Assembly: GCF_001644645.1 (NCBI RefSeq) | Contig: NZ_CP011390.1 | Coordinates: 806,001-870,000, forward strand | Direction of reading: 5' to 3' | DNA from: Flavisolibacter tropicus | GTDB taxonomy: Bacteria; Bacteroidota; Bacteroidia; Chitinophagales; Chitinophagaceae | DNA length: 64,000 nt | Shown: positions 17,761 to 28,256 of the stretch, piece by piece | How positions within the stretch are numbered: position 1 is the first letter of the stretch | Layout of the letters: each line of letters begins with the position of its first letter | Notes under the pieces: generated by a model | What the model saw: only the letters and a program-made list of their open reading frames with translations | Told to the model about the DNA's origin: nothing | Database searches by the model: none | Position numbers and translations under genes: made by a program

Positions 17761-18780
17761 TTATTTGTAAAAGCTTTCTGCGTGGAACACTTTAACGCCT
17801 GCATTGGACTGAACGGCCACTGAAAAGCCTTTTTGAATGGCATAGCCACCATATTCACCTTTCTTATTAATGGCAATAAAACCAACCTGCAGGTCTTTGG
17901 CCTTATCTCCTTTAATCTTCATAATGCGCTGCACGGCACCCTTGCAAGCCTCCTTGGGTGATTTACCCTGTCTCATTAATTCTACTACTGTGTGTGATCC
18001 ACAGATGCGTACAACTTCTTCACCCACACCAGAAGATGTAGCAGCTCCTACCTCATTGTCAACAAAAAGTCCCGCACCGATGATAGGACTATCACCTACA
18101 CGTCCGCGCATTTTAAAGGCCATACCGCTAGTGGTGCAGGCACCGCTTAAGTTCCCTGCTGCATCCATTGCCATCATGCCAATGGTATCGTGATTGTTTA
18201 CCTGGCCCGGTATATTTTTCTTATTGCGCTCTTCTAAAATTTTGGGAATTGTCATCGGGTCGTAGTTAGCGTTCTTCAACCAGTTTTTCCAGGCAGCTTC
18301 ACTTTCAGGAGTAAGCAAGTTTTCAATAGTGAAACCGTTTGCCAGTGCAAATTGTAAAGCGCCTTCACCAACCAGTTGAACGTGAGGTGTTTTTTCCATA
18401 ACCAAACGAGCCACTTTTATGGGATGTTTAATACCTTCTAAAAACATTACGGCGCCACAATTGCTATTCTCATCCATAATACAAGCATCGAGGGTAACTT
18501 TACCATCTCTATCTGGTAAACCGCCATAACCAACACTTTGATCAGCGGGATCAGCTTCCGGAATCTGTACACCTGCTTCTACTGCGTCTAAAGCTCTACC
18601 ACCCTTTACTAAAATCTTCCAAGCTTCTGCATTTGCTTTTACATTCGGCTCCCATGTAGAAATTACAATAGGATTGTTTTTTGTGGTCTTGTACCTGGTT
18701 TCAGCAAATCCATTTGAAGAAATCAATAGGCCTAAGGATGATAAAACAGAGGAGTTTAGAAACTTTCTACGGTTTAGCAT
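17761..18780 (-). CDS. N(4)-(beta-N-acetylglucosaminyl)-L-asparaginase
   Basis: The enzyme cleaves the GlcNAc-Asn bond that joins N-glycans to protein. It is an Ntn-hydrolase made as a precursor, with autocleavage before the nucleophile Thr199 in NNHDTIGMMAMD. Downstream GACTTSGMAFKMRGRVGDSPIIGAG carries the substrate-binding Arg and Asp. An N-terminal RRKF followed by a hydrophobic stretch looks like a Tat-type signal, so the enzyme is probably exported already folded. The 339-residue length is typical. It is the first gene of the operon with cutC and GH92, which makes the set a plausible N-glycan removal unit. A generic isoaspartyl peptidase is less likely, since those have different motifs around the Thr. 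Confidence 0.9.
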   Translation of the reverse strand: MLNRRKFLNSSVLSSLGLLISSNGFAETRYKTTKNNPIVISTWEPNVKANAEAWKILVKGGRALDAVEAGVQIPEADPADQSVGYGGLPDRDGKVTLDACIMDENSNCGAVMFLEGIKHPIKVARLVMEKTPHVQLVGEGALQFALANGFTIENLLTPESEAAWKNWLKNANYDPMTIPKILEERNKKNIPGQVNNHDTIGMMAMDAAGNLSGACTTSGMAFKMRGRVGDSPIIGAGLFVDNEVGAATSSGVGEEVVRICGSHTVVELMRQGKSPKEACKGAVQRIMKIKGDKAKDLQVGFIAINKKGEYGGYAIQKGFSVAVQSNAGVKVFHAESFYK

Positions 18781-18850
18781 GTTGATGATTTGTGCTAAAG
18801 GTAATATTTAACCTAAAGCAGACATTCGAACTGAGGAATGAAAATGGATT

Positions 18851-18858
18851 TATCTTTG
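18851..18858 (+). promoter_or_regulatory. Candidate -7 element for the FMN reductase gene
   Basis: TATCTTTG fits the Bacteroidetes -7 consensus TAnnTTTG perfectly and lies 43 bp before the start at 18902. The upstream element is weak (TTCG at 18825-18828, spacer 22). It shares the short divergent region with the glycosylasparaginase operon. Confidence 0.4.
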
Positions 18859-18901
18859 AAGTTGTAACACCAAGAGTGCGTTAAACAATTAAAAAAGAAT
18901 C

Positions 18902-19459
18902 ATGAGGATAGAGATCATATCTGGCAGTCCCAATAAGAACAGTGTTACATACCGAGTAGCATTACACTTGCAAAAAGCAATAACTTCTTCAACTGGACAT
19001 GAGGTAGGGATCCTTGATACCCGCGAATATCCATTGCCAGTTATACAAAAAGTGTTTGTATCTGTAGAAGCAACTCCAGATCCTTTTAAGCCATTAGCTG
19101 AACGCATGTTTGGTGCTGATGCTTTTATACTGCTTACCCCTGAATTTAATGGAAGCTATACCCCTGCTTTAAAAAATCTGGTTGACCATTTTCCCAAACA
19201 GCATCATAAGGCATTTGGAATTGTTACTGCGTCACCGGGTTCAATGGGTGGCATGCGGGCAGCCATGCAGATGCAGCAATTGGTATATGCCCTGTTTGGT
19301 GTCGGTTCTCCTTATATGCTAGTAACGCCACATGTAGAAAAGAAGTTTGATGCAGAAGGTAATTTGATAGAAGAAAGTTTTAGAAAAGCGGTGGATACTT
19401 TTATTCGCGAATTTCTTTGGCTGGCGAAAAAGTTGGTGAGTGAGAAAGTGGAAGCTTAA
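18902..19459 (+). CDS. NADPH-dependent FMN reductase
   Basis: This 185-residue flavodoxin-fold protein starts MRIEIISGSPNKNSVTYRVA, where the SGSPNxxS loop binds FMN phosphate. The second flavin loop is LLTPEFNGSYTPALKNLVDH. This is the NADPH_red/azoreductase-type family, which supplies reduced flavin or reduces quinones and chromate. The position of the PEFNGSYTPALKN motif and the length match the family. It is divergent from the glycosylasparaginase operon and 74 bp upstream of a pirin gene on the same strand. Confidence 0.9.
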   Translation: MRIEIISGSPNKNSVTYRVALHLQKAITSSTGHEVGILDTREYPLPVIQKVFVSVEATPDPFKPLAERMFGADAFILLTPEFNGSYTPALKNLVDHFPKQHHKAFGIVTASPGSMGGMRAAMQMQQLVYALFGVGSPYMLVTPHVEKKFDAEGNLIEESFRKAVDTFIREFLWLAKKLVSEKVEA

Positions 19460-19533
19460 TTACTATAATAACTATTGATTACTCATTATTGATTATTGAG
19501 TAAATTTCATGCTCTTTTTCAAATACTACTATT

Positions 19534-20388
19534 ATGAAAGAGAAAACCGCTATCAGGCATACTGATCTACAGCATATGAGTGTGGGGCCCTTTAATGTAA
19601 AGCAACCTTTCCCTAGTGCTGGTATTGAGCAAGTGAGTCCCTTTCTATTATTGCACCATGCTGGTCCTGATGTATATGCGCCTGGCGCAATTAAAGCACG
19701 TTTGAGTCCTCATCCCCACCGTGGTTTTGAACCTGTGACCTTTCTATACAGTGGTAAGATACATCATAAGGATTCTACCGGTAGTGAGGGCTTTTTAGAG
19801 AGTGGCGATGTACAATGGATGACAGCAGGTAGTGGTATTATACATAGTGAGGGTCCATCAGTAGCTTTTGCCAACGAAGGCGGCACTATGGAACTGATAC
19901 AACTGTGGGTAAATCTACCCCGTGATCATAAAATGACCACGCCAAAATACCAGGATATAAAGAAAGCAAGCATACCGGTTTTACAGGAGAATGGTTTTGA
20001 AATCAATATTGTTGCTGGAGAATATAAAGGGATAAAAGGCCCTGCTTCAACTTTTACTCCCATTCTTGCTTTGATGATGCATTTTACCGAAGGAGGTTTT
20101 ATCACTGTTGACATTCCAACCGGTTATAATACTGTTGCCTATTTGTTAAATGGTAAAATCACTTCTAATGGCATTGATCTGGAGCAATACAATACTGCCA
20201 TCTATAAACCAGATGGAGAGACTGTTACATTGTCTGCTCAAACAAATGGACAGCTTTTATTCTTAAGCGGACAACCTATAAATGAACCAGTTATATCGTA
20301 TGGACCTTTTGTCATGAATTATCCTGGTGAGATCAAACAAGCCATTTTGGATTTTGAAAACGGAAAAATGGGTGTGTTAGAAAGCTGA
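19534..20388 (+). CDS. Pirin family protein
   Basis: Pirins are bicupin proteins with a metal site in the N-terminal cupin; some oxidise quercetin, others act as regulators. The N-terminal domain shows LSPHPHRGFEPVTFLYSGKIHHKDSTGSEG, with the metal-binding His pattern HPHRG...H, then GDVQWMTAGSGIIHSEGP. The C-terminal cupin ends near residue 284, the usual length. The substrate is unknown. Both this protein and the preceding FMN reductase are redox-type proteins, and co-transcription is plausible. Confidence 0.92.
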   Translation: MKEKTAIRHTDLQHMSVGPFNVKQPFPSAGIEQVSPFLLLHHAGPDVYAPGAIKARLSPHPHRGFEPVTFLYSGKIHHKDSTGSEGFLESGDVQWMTAGSGIIHSEGPSVAFANEGGTMELIQLWVNLPRDHKMTTPKYQDIKKASIPVLQENGFEINIVAGEYKGIKGPASTFTPILALMMHFTEGGFITVDIPTGYNTVAYLLNGKITSNGIDLEQYNTAIYKPDGETVTLSAQTNGQLLFLSGQPINEPVISYGPFVMNYPGEIKQAILDFENGKMGVLES

Positions 20389-20468
20389 TAATTATCATTA
20401 TTTATTTGAACGAGAGTTAGCCTTTTTAAGATTTGGGTGGAGTTACTTTGTGGTTTAAATCATAACCT

Positions 20469-20855
20469 ATGTTTCCTACTATATCTATAACACAACTTCA
20501 TTTGGAATATCAGCGTTGGATAAATGAATTGATCTTCTATAAAGAAGAGATTAACATGTTTGAAAACTACCTTGTAAAAATAGTCCGGACCAATAAGAGT
20601 AATGAAGTAGCTGTTGGAATTGAACATTTTCAAAATCAGTTTATACTACAAAAAGAGATCATTGATTATCTAAAACATGATTTGAAGATATCAGAAAAAC
20701 AGCTGGCTAGTTTTGTGAAAGAGCTGTCTGGATTGGGTTTGGAGAATATAAGAATGGATAATCATGCAAAATTGCGGGAACGCATGAGAACCTTTAGAAC
20801 CATTTTCAATGAGCTGAAAAAGGAATTTAGAGATTTTGAAGTAGAATGTCTCTAA
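20469..20855 (+). CDS. Hypothetical helical protein
   Basis: I do not recognise this 128-residue protein. It is almost entirely charged helix with coiled-coil character (YQRWINELIFYKEEINMFEN at the start, FNELKKEFRDFEVE at the end). It has no signal peptide or membrane segment. A strong terminator follows, so it may be the end of a unit or a single gene. Confidence 0.7.
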   Translation: MFPTISITQLHLEYQRWINELIFYKEEINMFENYLVKIVRTNKSNEVAVGIEHFQNQFILQKEIIDYLKHDLKISEKQLASFVKELSGLGLENIRMDNHAKLRERMRTFRTIFNELKKEFRDFEVECL

Positions 20856-20889
20856 AGGTAAAGTATACACTAAATACACACTTTTAATG

Positions 20890-20920
20890 CACAGGCTTTA
20901 TACAAGCCTGTGTTTGTTTT
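20890..20920 (+). terminator. Terminator after the helical hypothetical gene
   Basis: Perfect 9-bp stem CACAGGCTT/AAGCCTGTG with loop TATAC, followed by TTTGTTTT. Confidence 0.85.
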
Positions 20921-20968
20921 ATATACCCCATCCTTTTTCTCTAACTTAGGAGCCTTTAAATACCTAAC

Positions 20969-22848
20969 ATGAAAAAGTTGCTTGGGCTTTCTATTTGTTT
21001 AGTCCTATCTATTCTCTCCTTTGCACAAACGAACTCTCTAGATAGTGCATGGGTACGTGAAAACTACTATAAAATAGAACGCATGGTTCCTATGCGTGAT
21101 GGTAAGAAACTCTTTACCGCCATTTATATACCTAAAGACACTTCAGAGAAACATCCAATACTAATGCGTCGTACGCCATATTCTTCGGCGCCATATGGTG
21201 AGAACAACTATCCGGATGCTTTTTGGAATAGTTACTACCGCCTTTATATGCGTGAAAACTATATTATGGTTGTACAAGATGTGCGTGGTAAGTTTATGAG
21301 TGAAGGTGAATTTGTGGATGTTCGCCCTTATAATACGACCAAGACTGGAACACAGGTAGATGAAGCCAGTGATACCTATGATGCCGTAGACTGGCTCATA
21401 AAAAATGTTCCCAATAATAATGGCAATGTAGGAGCCTTTGGAATCTCCTACCCTGGCTTTTATTCTACGATGGTTGCTTTAAGTAATCACCCAGCAGTAA
21501 AGGCAGTGAGTCCACAGGCGCCGGTTACAGATTGGTTTATGGGAGATGACTTTCACCATAATGGAGCCTTCTTTATTATGGATGCCTTTGCCTTCTATCC
21601 TAGTTTTGGTGCACCGCGTCCTGTCCCTACTTCAAAATCTGCTGCACCACGCTTTACTCCACTTGCGGATAATTACAGTTTTTACCTGCAAACAGGCGCT
21701 TTGAAAAATTTTGCCAAGTTAATGGGGATAGCATTACTTTCTGGAGGGATCTTTATGCACATCCTAATTTGGATGAGTGGTGGAAAGCACGCAATACAAG
21801 GAATTTTGTGCAGAATATTCCTGCAAATACAAATACACTTGTAGTGGGTGGATTATTTGATGCAGAGGATTGTTTTGGCGCCTGGAACTTATATAAGGCT
21901 ATTGAAACTAAGGCAAAGAATAACAATAAAGTGGTTATTGGGCCATGGTTTCATGGCCAGTGGGGAGGCCGCGGAGATGGCAGTTATTTAGGAAATGTGA
22001 GATTTGGTTCCAAGACCTCTGAGTGGTATCAGAATAATATTGAAGTGCCGTTCTTTAATTATCATTTAAAAGGAAAAGGCGACCTTTCAAAGTTGGCGGA
22101 AGCCACTGTCTTTTTCACAGGTGAAAATAGCTGGAAGCAGTTCGATCAATGGCCTGTTGCTAATATGAAATCCCAAAACCTCTATTTACAAGCAAATGGA
22201 AAATTAGGTTGGAATAAACCTGCAACTTCCGCTTCTTTTAGTCAATATACCAGCGATCCTTCTAAGCCTGTGCCTTATACAGAAGATGTGCACCTGCGTC
22301 GTACAAGAGAATATATGACTGATGATCAACGCTTTGCTGCCAGACGTTCAGATGTATTAGTGTTCCAGACGGATGTGTTGCAAGATGATGTGACGCTTGG
22401 TGGACCTCTATATGCAGATCTATTTGCATCGTTATCAACAACAGATGCTGATTTTGTAGTTAAGCTGATTGATGTATTTCCTGATACGTTTAGTTATAAA
22501 GCACCCGCACCTAATGGCGTAGACTATTTCATGGGGGGCTACCAAATGCTAGTTCGCGGAGAAGTAATGCGTGGTAAATTTCGTAATTCTTTTGAGAAAC
22601 CAGAGCCATTTACACTGGGTAAAGTAGAAAAAGTAAACTTTTACTTACCTGATGTGGCACATACTTTTAAAAAAGGACACCGTATTATGGTGCAGGTTCA
22701 AAGTAGTTGGTTTCCGTTAGTTGACCGTAACCCTCAGAAATTTGTAAATATTTATGAGGCTAATGACAACGATTTCCAGAAAGCTGACATCAAAATATAT
22801 CATAGTAGCCAGTATCCATCAAGTATTGTTTTACCCATAATCAAGTAA
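20969..22848 (+). pseudogene. CocE/NonD family hydrolase (frameshifted)
   Basis: The gene encodes an exported alpha/beta-hydrolase of the X-Pro dipeptidyl-peptidase/CocE/glutaryl-7-ACA acylase group. The signal peptide is MKKLLGLSICLVLSILSFAQ. The nucleophile Ser160 is in GAFGISYPGFYS, and a likely catalytic His is in GPWFHGQWGG. The C-terminal XPD-type jelly roll ends at 22848. The reading frame breaks at 21724-21727, where ATGGGG would need one more G to continue as MG-DSITFWRDLYAHPN. With that base the protein would be 626 residues, normal for the family. Either a real mutation or a base-call error explains it. The downstream GH20 gene starts 1 bp later, so the two form an operon. Confidence 0.88.
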
Positions 22849-22849
22849 T

Positions 22850-25221
22850 ATGAAACGAATAACATTTGCATTTTTGTTCTTAGTGCAACTTGTTCAAGCG
22901 CAACAGCATAAACAGCTTACACCACAGATCATACCACAGCCAGTATCAATGCAGGTAGGTAGTGGGGAGTTCAAGCTTTCCAAGAAGACCGTAATAACTG
23001 TAAGTGATGAGGAAGATCGTAAGGCAGCCAACTTTCTTAATGATTATTTGCAACAGGTTTATGGCTTAAAACTAGATATAGATAAGCAGGAAGGCAAAGA
23101 TTATATACGGTTAGCTACTAAGAAGTTTATTAAGGCACCTGATAAAGACGCCTATTCATTAACTGTATCGAAAGAAGGTATAGCAATTAGTGGCGATACT
23201 TATAATGGTACATTTTATGGCGTGCAATCGCTTATTCAATTGCTGCCATCATTAAACGTTCAGCCTTTGATTAATTCTAATGAGGGTGTGAATGTTTCTT
23301 CCCTGCTTATTCCTTTTGTTACTATTCAGGATTATCCTCGATTTAATTACAGGAGTATGCATCTGGATGTGAGTCGTCACTTTTTTCCAGTATCGTATGT
23401 CAAAAAATATATTGACTATCTAGCATTTCATAAAATGAACTATTTCCACTGGCACTTAACTGATGATCAGGGCTGGCGGATTGAAATCAAAAAATATCCT
23501 GAGCTAACAACGATTGGTGGCTATAGAAACGGTACTATTATTGGCCGCTATCCCGGTACAGGAAATGATAACCTGCGTTATGGTGGCTTTTACACTCAAG
23601 ATGAAGTAAAGGACATTGTAAAATATGCTGAAGATCGACGAATAGCGGTTATTCCAGAAATAGAGATGCCAGGTCACGCTTCAGCTGCTATTGCTGCCTA
23701 TCCATGGTTAAGCTGTTTTCCAGACAGACCGACAAAAATTCCATCAAACCCATCTCCCACAAGTAAACAACAACAAGCAGAAGGAAAAAAGAAATTAGTG
23801 CAAGAAACCTGGGGTGTATTTGAAGATGTGTTTTGTGCAGGTAATGATTCTACATTCCAATTCCTGGAAAATGTGTTGGCAGAAGTACTTCCGCTTTTCC
23901 CATCTACTTATATCCATGTAGGTGGTGATGAGTGCCCTAAATCTAACTGGAAACAATGTCCGAAATGCCAGGCACGTATGAAAAAGGAAGGTTTGAAAGA
24001 TGAACATGAACTACAGAGTTATTTCATACAAAGGATGGAAAAGTATTTAAACAGCAAAGGGCGTACTTTAATCGGTTGGGATGAAATTTTGGAAGGTGGC
24101 TTAGCTCCTAATGCCATAGTAATGAGCTGGCGTGGTGAAAATGGCGGAATAGAAGCTGCCAAGCAAAAACACCAGGTGATCATGACACCTGGAAAACCGG
24201 TTTATTTTGATCATTCACAAACACGTAATGAAGATTCTGTAACCATTGGTGGCTACAACCCCTTAGAGGCTGTTTATGCGTATGAGCCTGTGCCTGCAGC
24301 CTTGAATGCTGAAGAAGCTAAATACATTATGGGGCACAAGCAAACTTGTGGACGGAATATATTGGATATCCCAGCAAAGTGGAATATATGATCTTCCCAC
24401 GTATGAGTGCATTAAGCGAAGTATTATGGAGTCCAAAAGAAAAAAGAAACTGGAAAGATTTTGAGAAGCGATTGCAAACACAGTTCAAGCGTTATGATCT
24501 ATGGAAAGCCAATTATAGCAGGGCCTATTTTGACATGAAAGCCTCTATACTTCCTACAAAAGATTTCAAGGGAGTGTTATGGCAATTGCAAACAGCACAA
24601 CCAGTAGGCAAAATAGAATATACATTAAACGATCGGTCTGCAACTACTCAATATAAATCGCCTGTAAAAATTAATAGTACTGGAAACTATGTTGCTTTCT
24701 ATTCTAATGGTGGACCTATACTGAATACTATTCAACAACCTTTCTATTTTAATAAAGCAACTGGTAAGAAAATAACTATTAAAAGAAAGCCTGATGAAAA
24801 GTACCCTGGCCAAGGAGGAGCATTTGGTTTGGTAAATGGTATTTATTCTAATAAAGGATTAAGCTATTCAGATTGGTTAGGTTGGATTGGTGATGATCTG
24901 GAAGCCACTATTGATCTTGGAAGAACTGACAAAATAACGTCCGTAAAACTGCATACAATAGAACAGAATGGTAGCTGGATCTATTTACCAACTGCCATGA
25001 ATGTATATGTTTCTAATGACGGAAAGAACTTTAAACAAGTTGGCGAATCTGCTACGTTTGAAAGCGACGTATTAACTACAGGATTTTTGACTGTATCAGT
25101 TCCTGCCACAACCACACGTTATGTGAAAATAGTTGTAAAGAATTATGGAATAATACCTGATGGAAATCCAGGTGCCGGAAACAAAGCTTGGTTGTTTGCA
25201 GACGAAATTCAAGTAAACTAA
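22850..25221 (+). pseudogene. GH20 beta-N-acetylhexosaminidase (frameshifted)
   Basis: The enzyme removes terminal GlcNAc/GalNAc from glycans. The parts in order are a signal peptide (MKRITFAFLFLVQLVQA), a GH20b domain (about 25-160), the catalytic barrel with the active-site HVGGDE at 356-361 (Asp360-Glu361), a chitobiase-type C-terminal segment, and a discoidin-like F5/8 domain to the end. The frame breaks at 24331-24334: ATGGGG lacks one G needed to read MG-AQANLWTEYIGYP, the conserved GH20 segment. With it the protein would be 790 residues. The first frame ends at 24391 after 513 residues, so as read the product loses its conserved tryptophan segment and everything after. Confidence 0.9.
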
Positions 25222-25419
25222 TTATTACAGCAAGTATTTGTATAACAGTAGTTTTTACACATGCATTCTAATAAGATTTAAGTAGTAATAGTTAAGTCGA
25301 CGTTTTTATCTAATTCAGTGACTTAACTATTACTTTTTTATAATCTTCTGTTTTACTGATTACTTAAATTTGATCAGAGCTATTAGCTGCGGTTTTTATA
25401 GTCAGATCGAGTAATAGAA

Positions 25420-25623
25420 TTAAAACTCCATTTCTTGCATTGCTAGTTCTAATTGCAAGACTTTTCCATTGTATACTTCTTCTGCTACTATAATATCAGC
25501 TTCAGAAAGTTGACCGGTAAGTGAAATGGCTGAAGCATTGATTCTATAACTAGTCATTTCAATTGCTTTCTGGAACTTTACTAGATCTCCTAGTGTGTCG
25601 AATTGAATTGTTGTTTTGTTCAT
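25420..25623 (-). CDS. Small hypothetical protein
   Basis: I do not recognise this 67-residue soluble protein (MNKTTIQFDTLGDLVKFQKA start, acidic C-terminus). The composition is normal for a real gene of this genome. It has no neighbours on its strand within 500 bp. The alternating strand-helix pattern suggests a compact fold. The function is unknown and the call rests on coding appearance alone. Confidence 0.5.
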   Translation of the reverse strand: MNKTTIQFDTLGDLVKFQKAIEMTSYRINASAISLTGQLSEADIIVAEEVYNGKVLQLELAMQEMEF

Positions 25624-26201
25624 GATGACTTTGTAGGATAACTGGTTAACGGGGTTAAAAATTACTTATACTAAATTATAAACGCATTCTCTTACTTAAA
25701 AGTTGTTAAAGACATTTTAATAGCGCTATTATTTTATTAACACTAAGAATCAATCTATAACAAATTGATTTTCCGCTTAAACATAAACTTTAGAAAAGTT
25801 ATTCAGGTTACAGGTAAAACCATTTCATCAGGACTATATATCATCAGGAAGTACGAAAAATAAAATACGAAATCCCAATACGATTATAGTCTCCTAACTG
25901 AAACAAGTATAGGTTCATATCAATTAAATAGGACTCTACACTTTTTTAAAATTTGAACAATATAAAGCCCCTGTATTAGAGGGGCTTTGGATTAAATTTA
26001 CATAGGTAAAGACTAGAAGTACGTTTTAGCGTTTGTCTATAGGTATCAGATAATTCAATAGGAATTGGATATAAACGGGTATTTGTAAATTTATTTACAC
26101 TATTGGTCCTGACCTATCAATTATTTAAGGCTTTAAGAGGAATTGCTTAATTGGGATTATCGAAGTTGATTGGTGTCAACCTGACGAATATGTTAAACTC
26201 A
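25624..26201. other. Intergenic region with one strong hairpin
   Basis: These 578 bp contain no convincing gene. A perfect 9-bp inverted repeat AAAGCCCCT/AGGGGCTTT with a 7-nt loop lies at 25964-25988. It has no proper T-tract on either strand, so it is only terminator-like. The rest is AT-rich. Confidence 0.55.
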
Positions 26202-27422
26202 TCACTCGTAGCGTAAGGCTTCTATTGGATCTAATCGTGACGCTTTTTGGGCAGGATAATAGCCAAAGAATATTCCTGTAATGGCACAGACCAAAAAAGA
26301 TAGCCAAACAGAAGATGGGGCAACTAATGTAGGCCATTTGAGCAATATATTGATGAGCCAGGCACTGAGAATACCAAGACTCACCCCAATAATGCCGCCT
26401 GTAATGCTAATGAGTATCGCTTCTACTAAAAACTGAAGAAGTATATCTCGGCTTCGTGCGCCAATAGACATACGCAAGCCAATTTCTTTAATTCTTTCCG
26501 TTACAGATACATACATGATGTTCATAATGCCAATACCTCCAACAACTAGCGAAATAGCAGCTATAGCTGCCAATAATACAGTAAGTAACTGACTAGTAGA
26601 ACTGAATGTTTGAATGAGCTCGGCTTGTGTACGTACAGTAAAGTCATCTGCATCCTCTGCTTTTAATCTATGTGTTGAACGAAGAATGGAAGTTATTTCT
26701 GCAGTAGCCTGGGAAGTACTTTTCTCATCTAAAGCTGAAGTAAATATGTTTTGAAAATAGAGGGAGCCAGTAATGCGTTCCTGTACAGTAGAATATGGCG
26801 TTAAAATAATATCATCCTGATCTTGACCGAAAGCATTCTCTCCTTTTTCCGCCAGAATACCTATAACACGAAATGGGATTTTATTGAAACGTACCACTTG
26901 TCCTAATGCTTCTTGCCCGTTTGGAAAAAGATTATCTATTACTGTTTGTCCCAACAAACAAACTTTACTAGCTGTTGTTAAATCTGAATTAGTAAAGGAG
27001 GTGCCTTCTTTTAGTGGCCAGTTCCGGATAGCTAAATAGTCATTACCTACGCCTTGAATAGTAGTGGGCCAGTTGTTATTGCCAACAATTGCCTGTCCTC
27101 GAGCAGAAGAGGCAGGAGAAACATAGCGTAGATGATGAGCCTGCTTTTTGAGTACGTCTACATCCTGTTGTGTAAGCGTTTGCAAATTGGAGAAATCGAG
27201 TCGTGCGCCTGCCGTAATATTGCTATTGGGCCGGATCGTGATCATATTGGAGCCCATTGTGGCTAATTGGTCTTGTATGCTTTTCTTTGATCCCTGGCCA
27301 ATAGCAATCATAGCAATCACCGCACTGACGCCAATGATAATACCCAGCATAGTAAGGAAGGCCCGGAGTTTATTTCGTTGCAGTGCCTTAATCGCTATCC
27401 GTAATAGGTTAATTGCATTCAT
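26202..27422 (-). CDS. MacB-type ABC transporter permease
   Basis: This 406-residue inner-membrane permease has the MacB/FtsX layout. There is one N-terminal helix (MLGIIIGVSAVIAMIAIG), a periplasmic MacB_PCD domain of about 220 residues, and three C-terminal helices with the FtsX signature IGLRMSIGARSRDILLQFL. MacB-type systems use ATP to drive export through a TolC channel rather than moving substrate across the inner membrane. It is the last gene of a four-gene operon with ATPase, adaptor and TolC-like protein. The substrate may be an antibiotic, peptide or siderophore, which the sequence cannot settle. Confidence 0.92.
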   Translation of the reverse strand: MNAINLLRIAIKALQRNKLRAFLTMLGIIIGVSAVIAMIAIGQGSKKSIQDQLATMGSNMITIRPNSNITAGARLDFSNLQTLTQQDVDVLKKQAHHLRYVSPASSARGQAIVGNNNWPTTIQGVGNDYLAIRNWPLKEGTSFTNSDLTTASKVCLLGQTVIDNLFPNGQEALGQVVRFNKIPFRVIGILAEKGENAFGQDQDDIILTPYSTVQERITGSLYFQNIFTSALDEKSTSQATAEITSILRSTHRLKAEDADDFTVRTQAELIQTFSSTSQLLTVLLAAIAAISLVVGGIGIMNIMYVSVTERIKEIGLRMSIGARSRDILLQFLVEAILISITGGIIGVSLGILSAWLINILLKWPTLVAPSSVWLSFLVCAITGIFFGYYPAQKASRLDPIEALRYE

Positions 27423-27428
27423 AGCTAA

Positions 27429-28175
27429 TCAATAATCATCTAGTACTGGTAACGTAGCCAACATGTCCTTGGCTGACCGCACTTGTTGGTTTAATACATC
27501 TTTTATCATTCGGCCATCACGTAATGTTATTGTACGTTGACTAAAGGCAGCAATATCTGGTTCATGTGTAACAAAAATGATGGTCCTGCCTTGTCCGTTT
27601 AACTCTTGTAACAAAGCCATGATCTCGTAAGATGTTTTTGTATCTAGATTTCCAGTGGCTTCATCTGCCAGTATTATTACAGGTTCATTGACCAGGGCTC
27701 TGGCAATGGCAACACGCTGCTGTTGACCGCCGGAAAGTTGGTTTGGCAAATTGTTGAGGCGGGACTCAAGCCTTACAGCTTGTAATGCGTTCATTGCTCT
27801 TTCTTTTCTTTCTTTTGCAGAAACAGCCGAATTGTAATACAACGGTAATTGTACATTTTCCAGTGCGCTTGTTCGCGGCAGCAAATTGTAAGCCTGGAAG
27901 ATGAAACCTATTTTTTTATTTCGCAGCATAGAAAGTTCATTTCGGTTTGACGAACCTACATTGATGCCATCTAGTAAGTAGATGCCTCCAGATGGTTTAT
28001 CCAGGCATCCTATTATGTTAAGCAATGTGGTTTTACCTGACCCACTACTACCCATGATTGTCATAAATTCACCTTCATCTACGTCAAATGAAACATCCTT
28101 CAGTGCTCGCACTGTTTCTGCCCCCATTATAAATTCTCTTTTCAGGTTTTTTATTTCAACGATTGTTTTTTTCAT
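27429..28175 (-). CDS. MacB-type ABC transporter ATP-binding protein
   Basis: This 248-residue ATPase of the LolD/MacB type has Walker A GSSGSGKTT, the Q-loop in FIFQAYNLLPRTSALENVQLP, the signature LSGGQQQRVAIARAL and Walker B VIILADEATGNLDT with the H-loop in IIFVTHEPD. In the E. coli protein the ATPase and permease are fused; here they are separate genes 6 bp apart, as is common in Bacteroidetes. It lies in the efflux operon. Confidence 0.94.
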   Translation of the reverse strand: MKKTIVEIKNLKREFIMGAETVRALKDVSFDVDEGEFMTIMGSSGSGKTTLLNIIGCLDKPSGGIYLLDGINVGSSNRNELSMLRNKKIGFIFQAYNLLPRTSALENVQLPLYYNSAVSAKERKERAMNALQAVRLESRLNNLPNQLSGGQQQRVAIARALVNEPVIILADEATGNLDTKTSYEIMALLQELNGQGRTIIFVTHEPDIAAFSQRTITLRDGRMIKDVLNQQVRSAKDMLATLPVLDDY

Positions 28176-28256
28176 CAGGTTATTAGTTTAAGATTTTCAA
28201 CAAGGCTTGCATTACAATTTATGGCTGATTCCATAAATACGGTATTATGGATAAAC

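Noticed and set aside
19467..19502. Repeated ATTGATTA words before the pirin gene
   Set aside because: Simple AT-rich repetition with no second copy of comparable quality seen elsewhere in the window.
25801..25863. In-frame peptide ending SSGLYIIRKYEK before a stop, resembling a type 9 secretion sorting tail
   Set aside because: No start codon and no upstream domain; a stop lies about 60 bases before it in frame. It is too short to claim a gene remnant.
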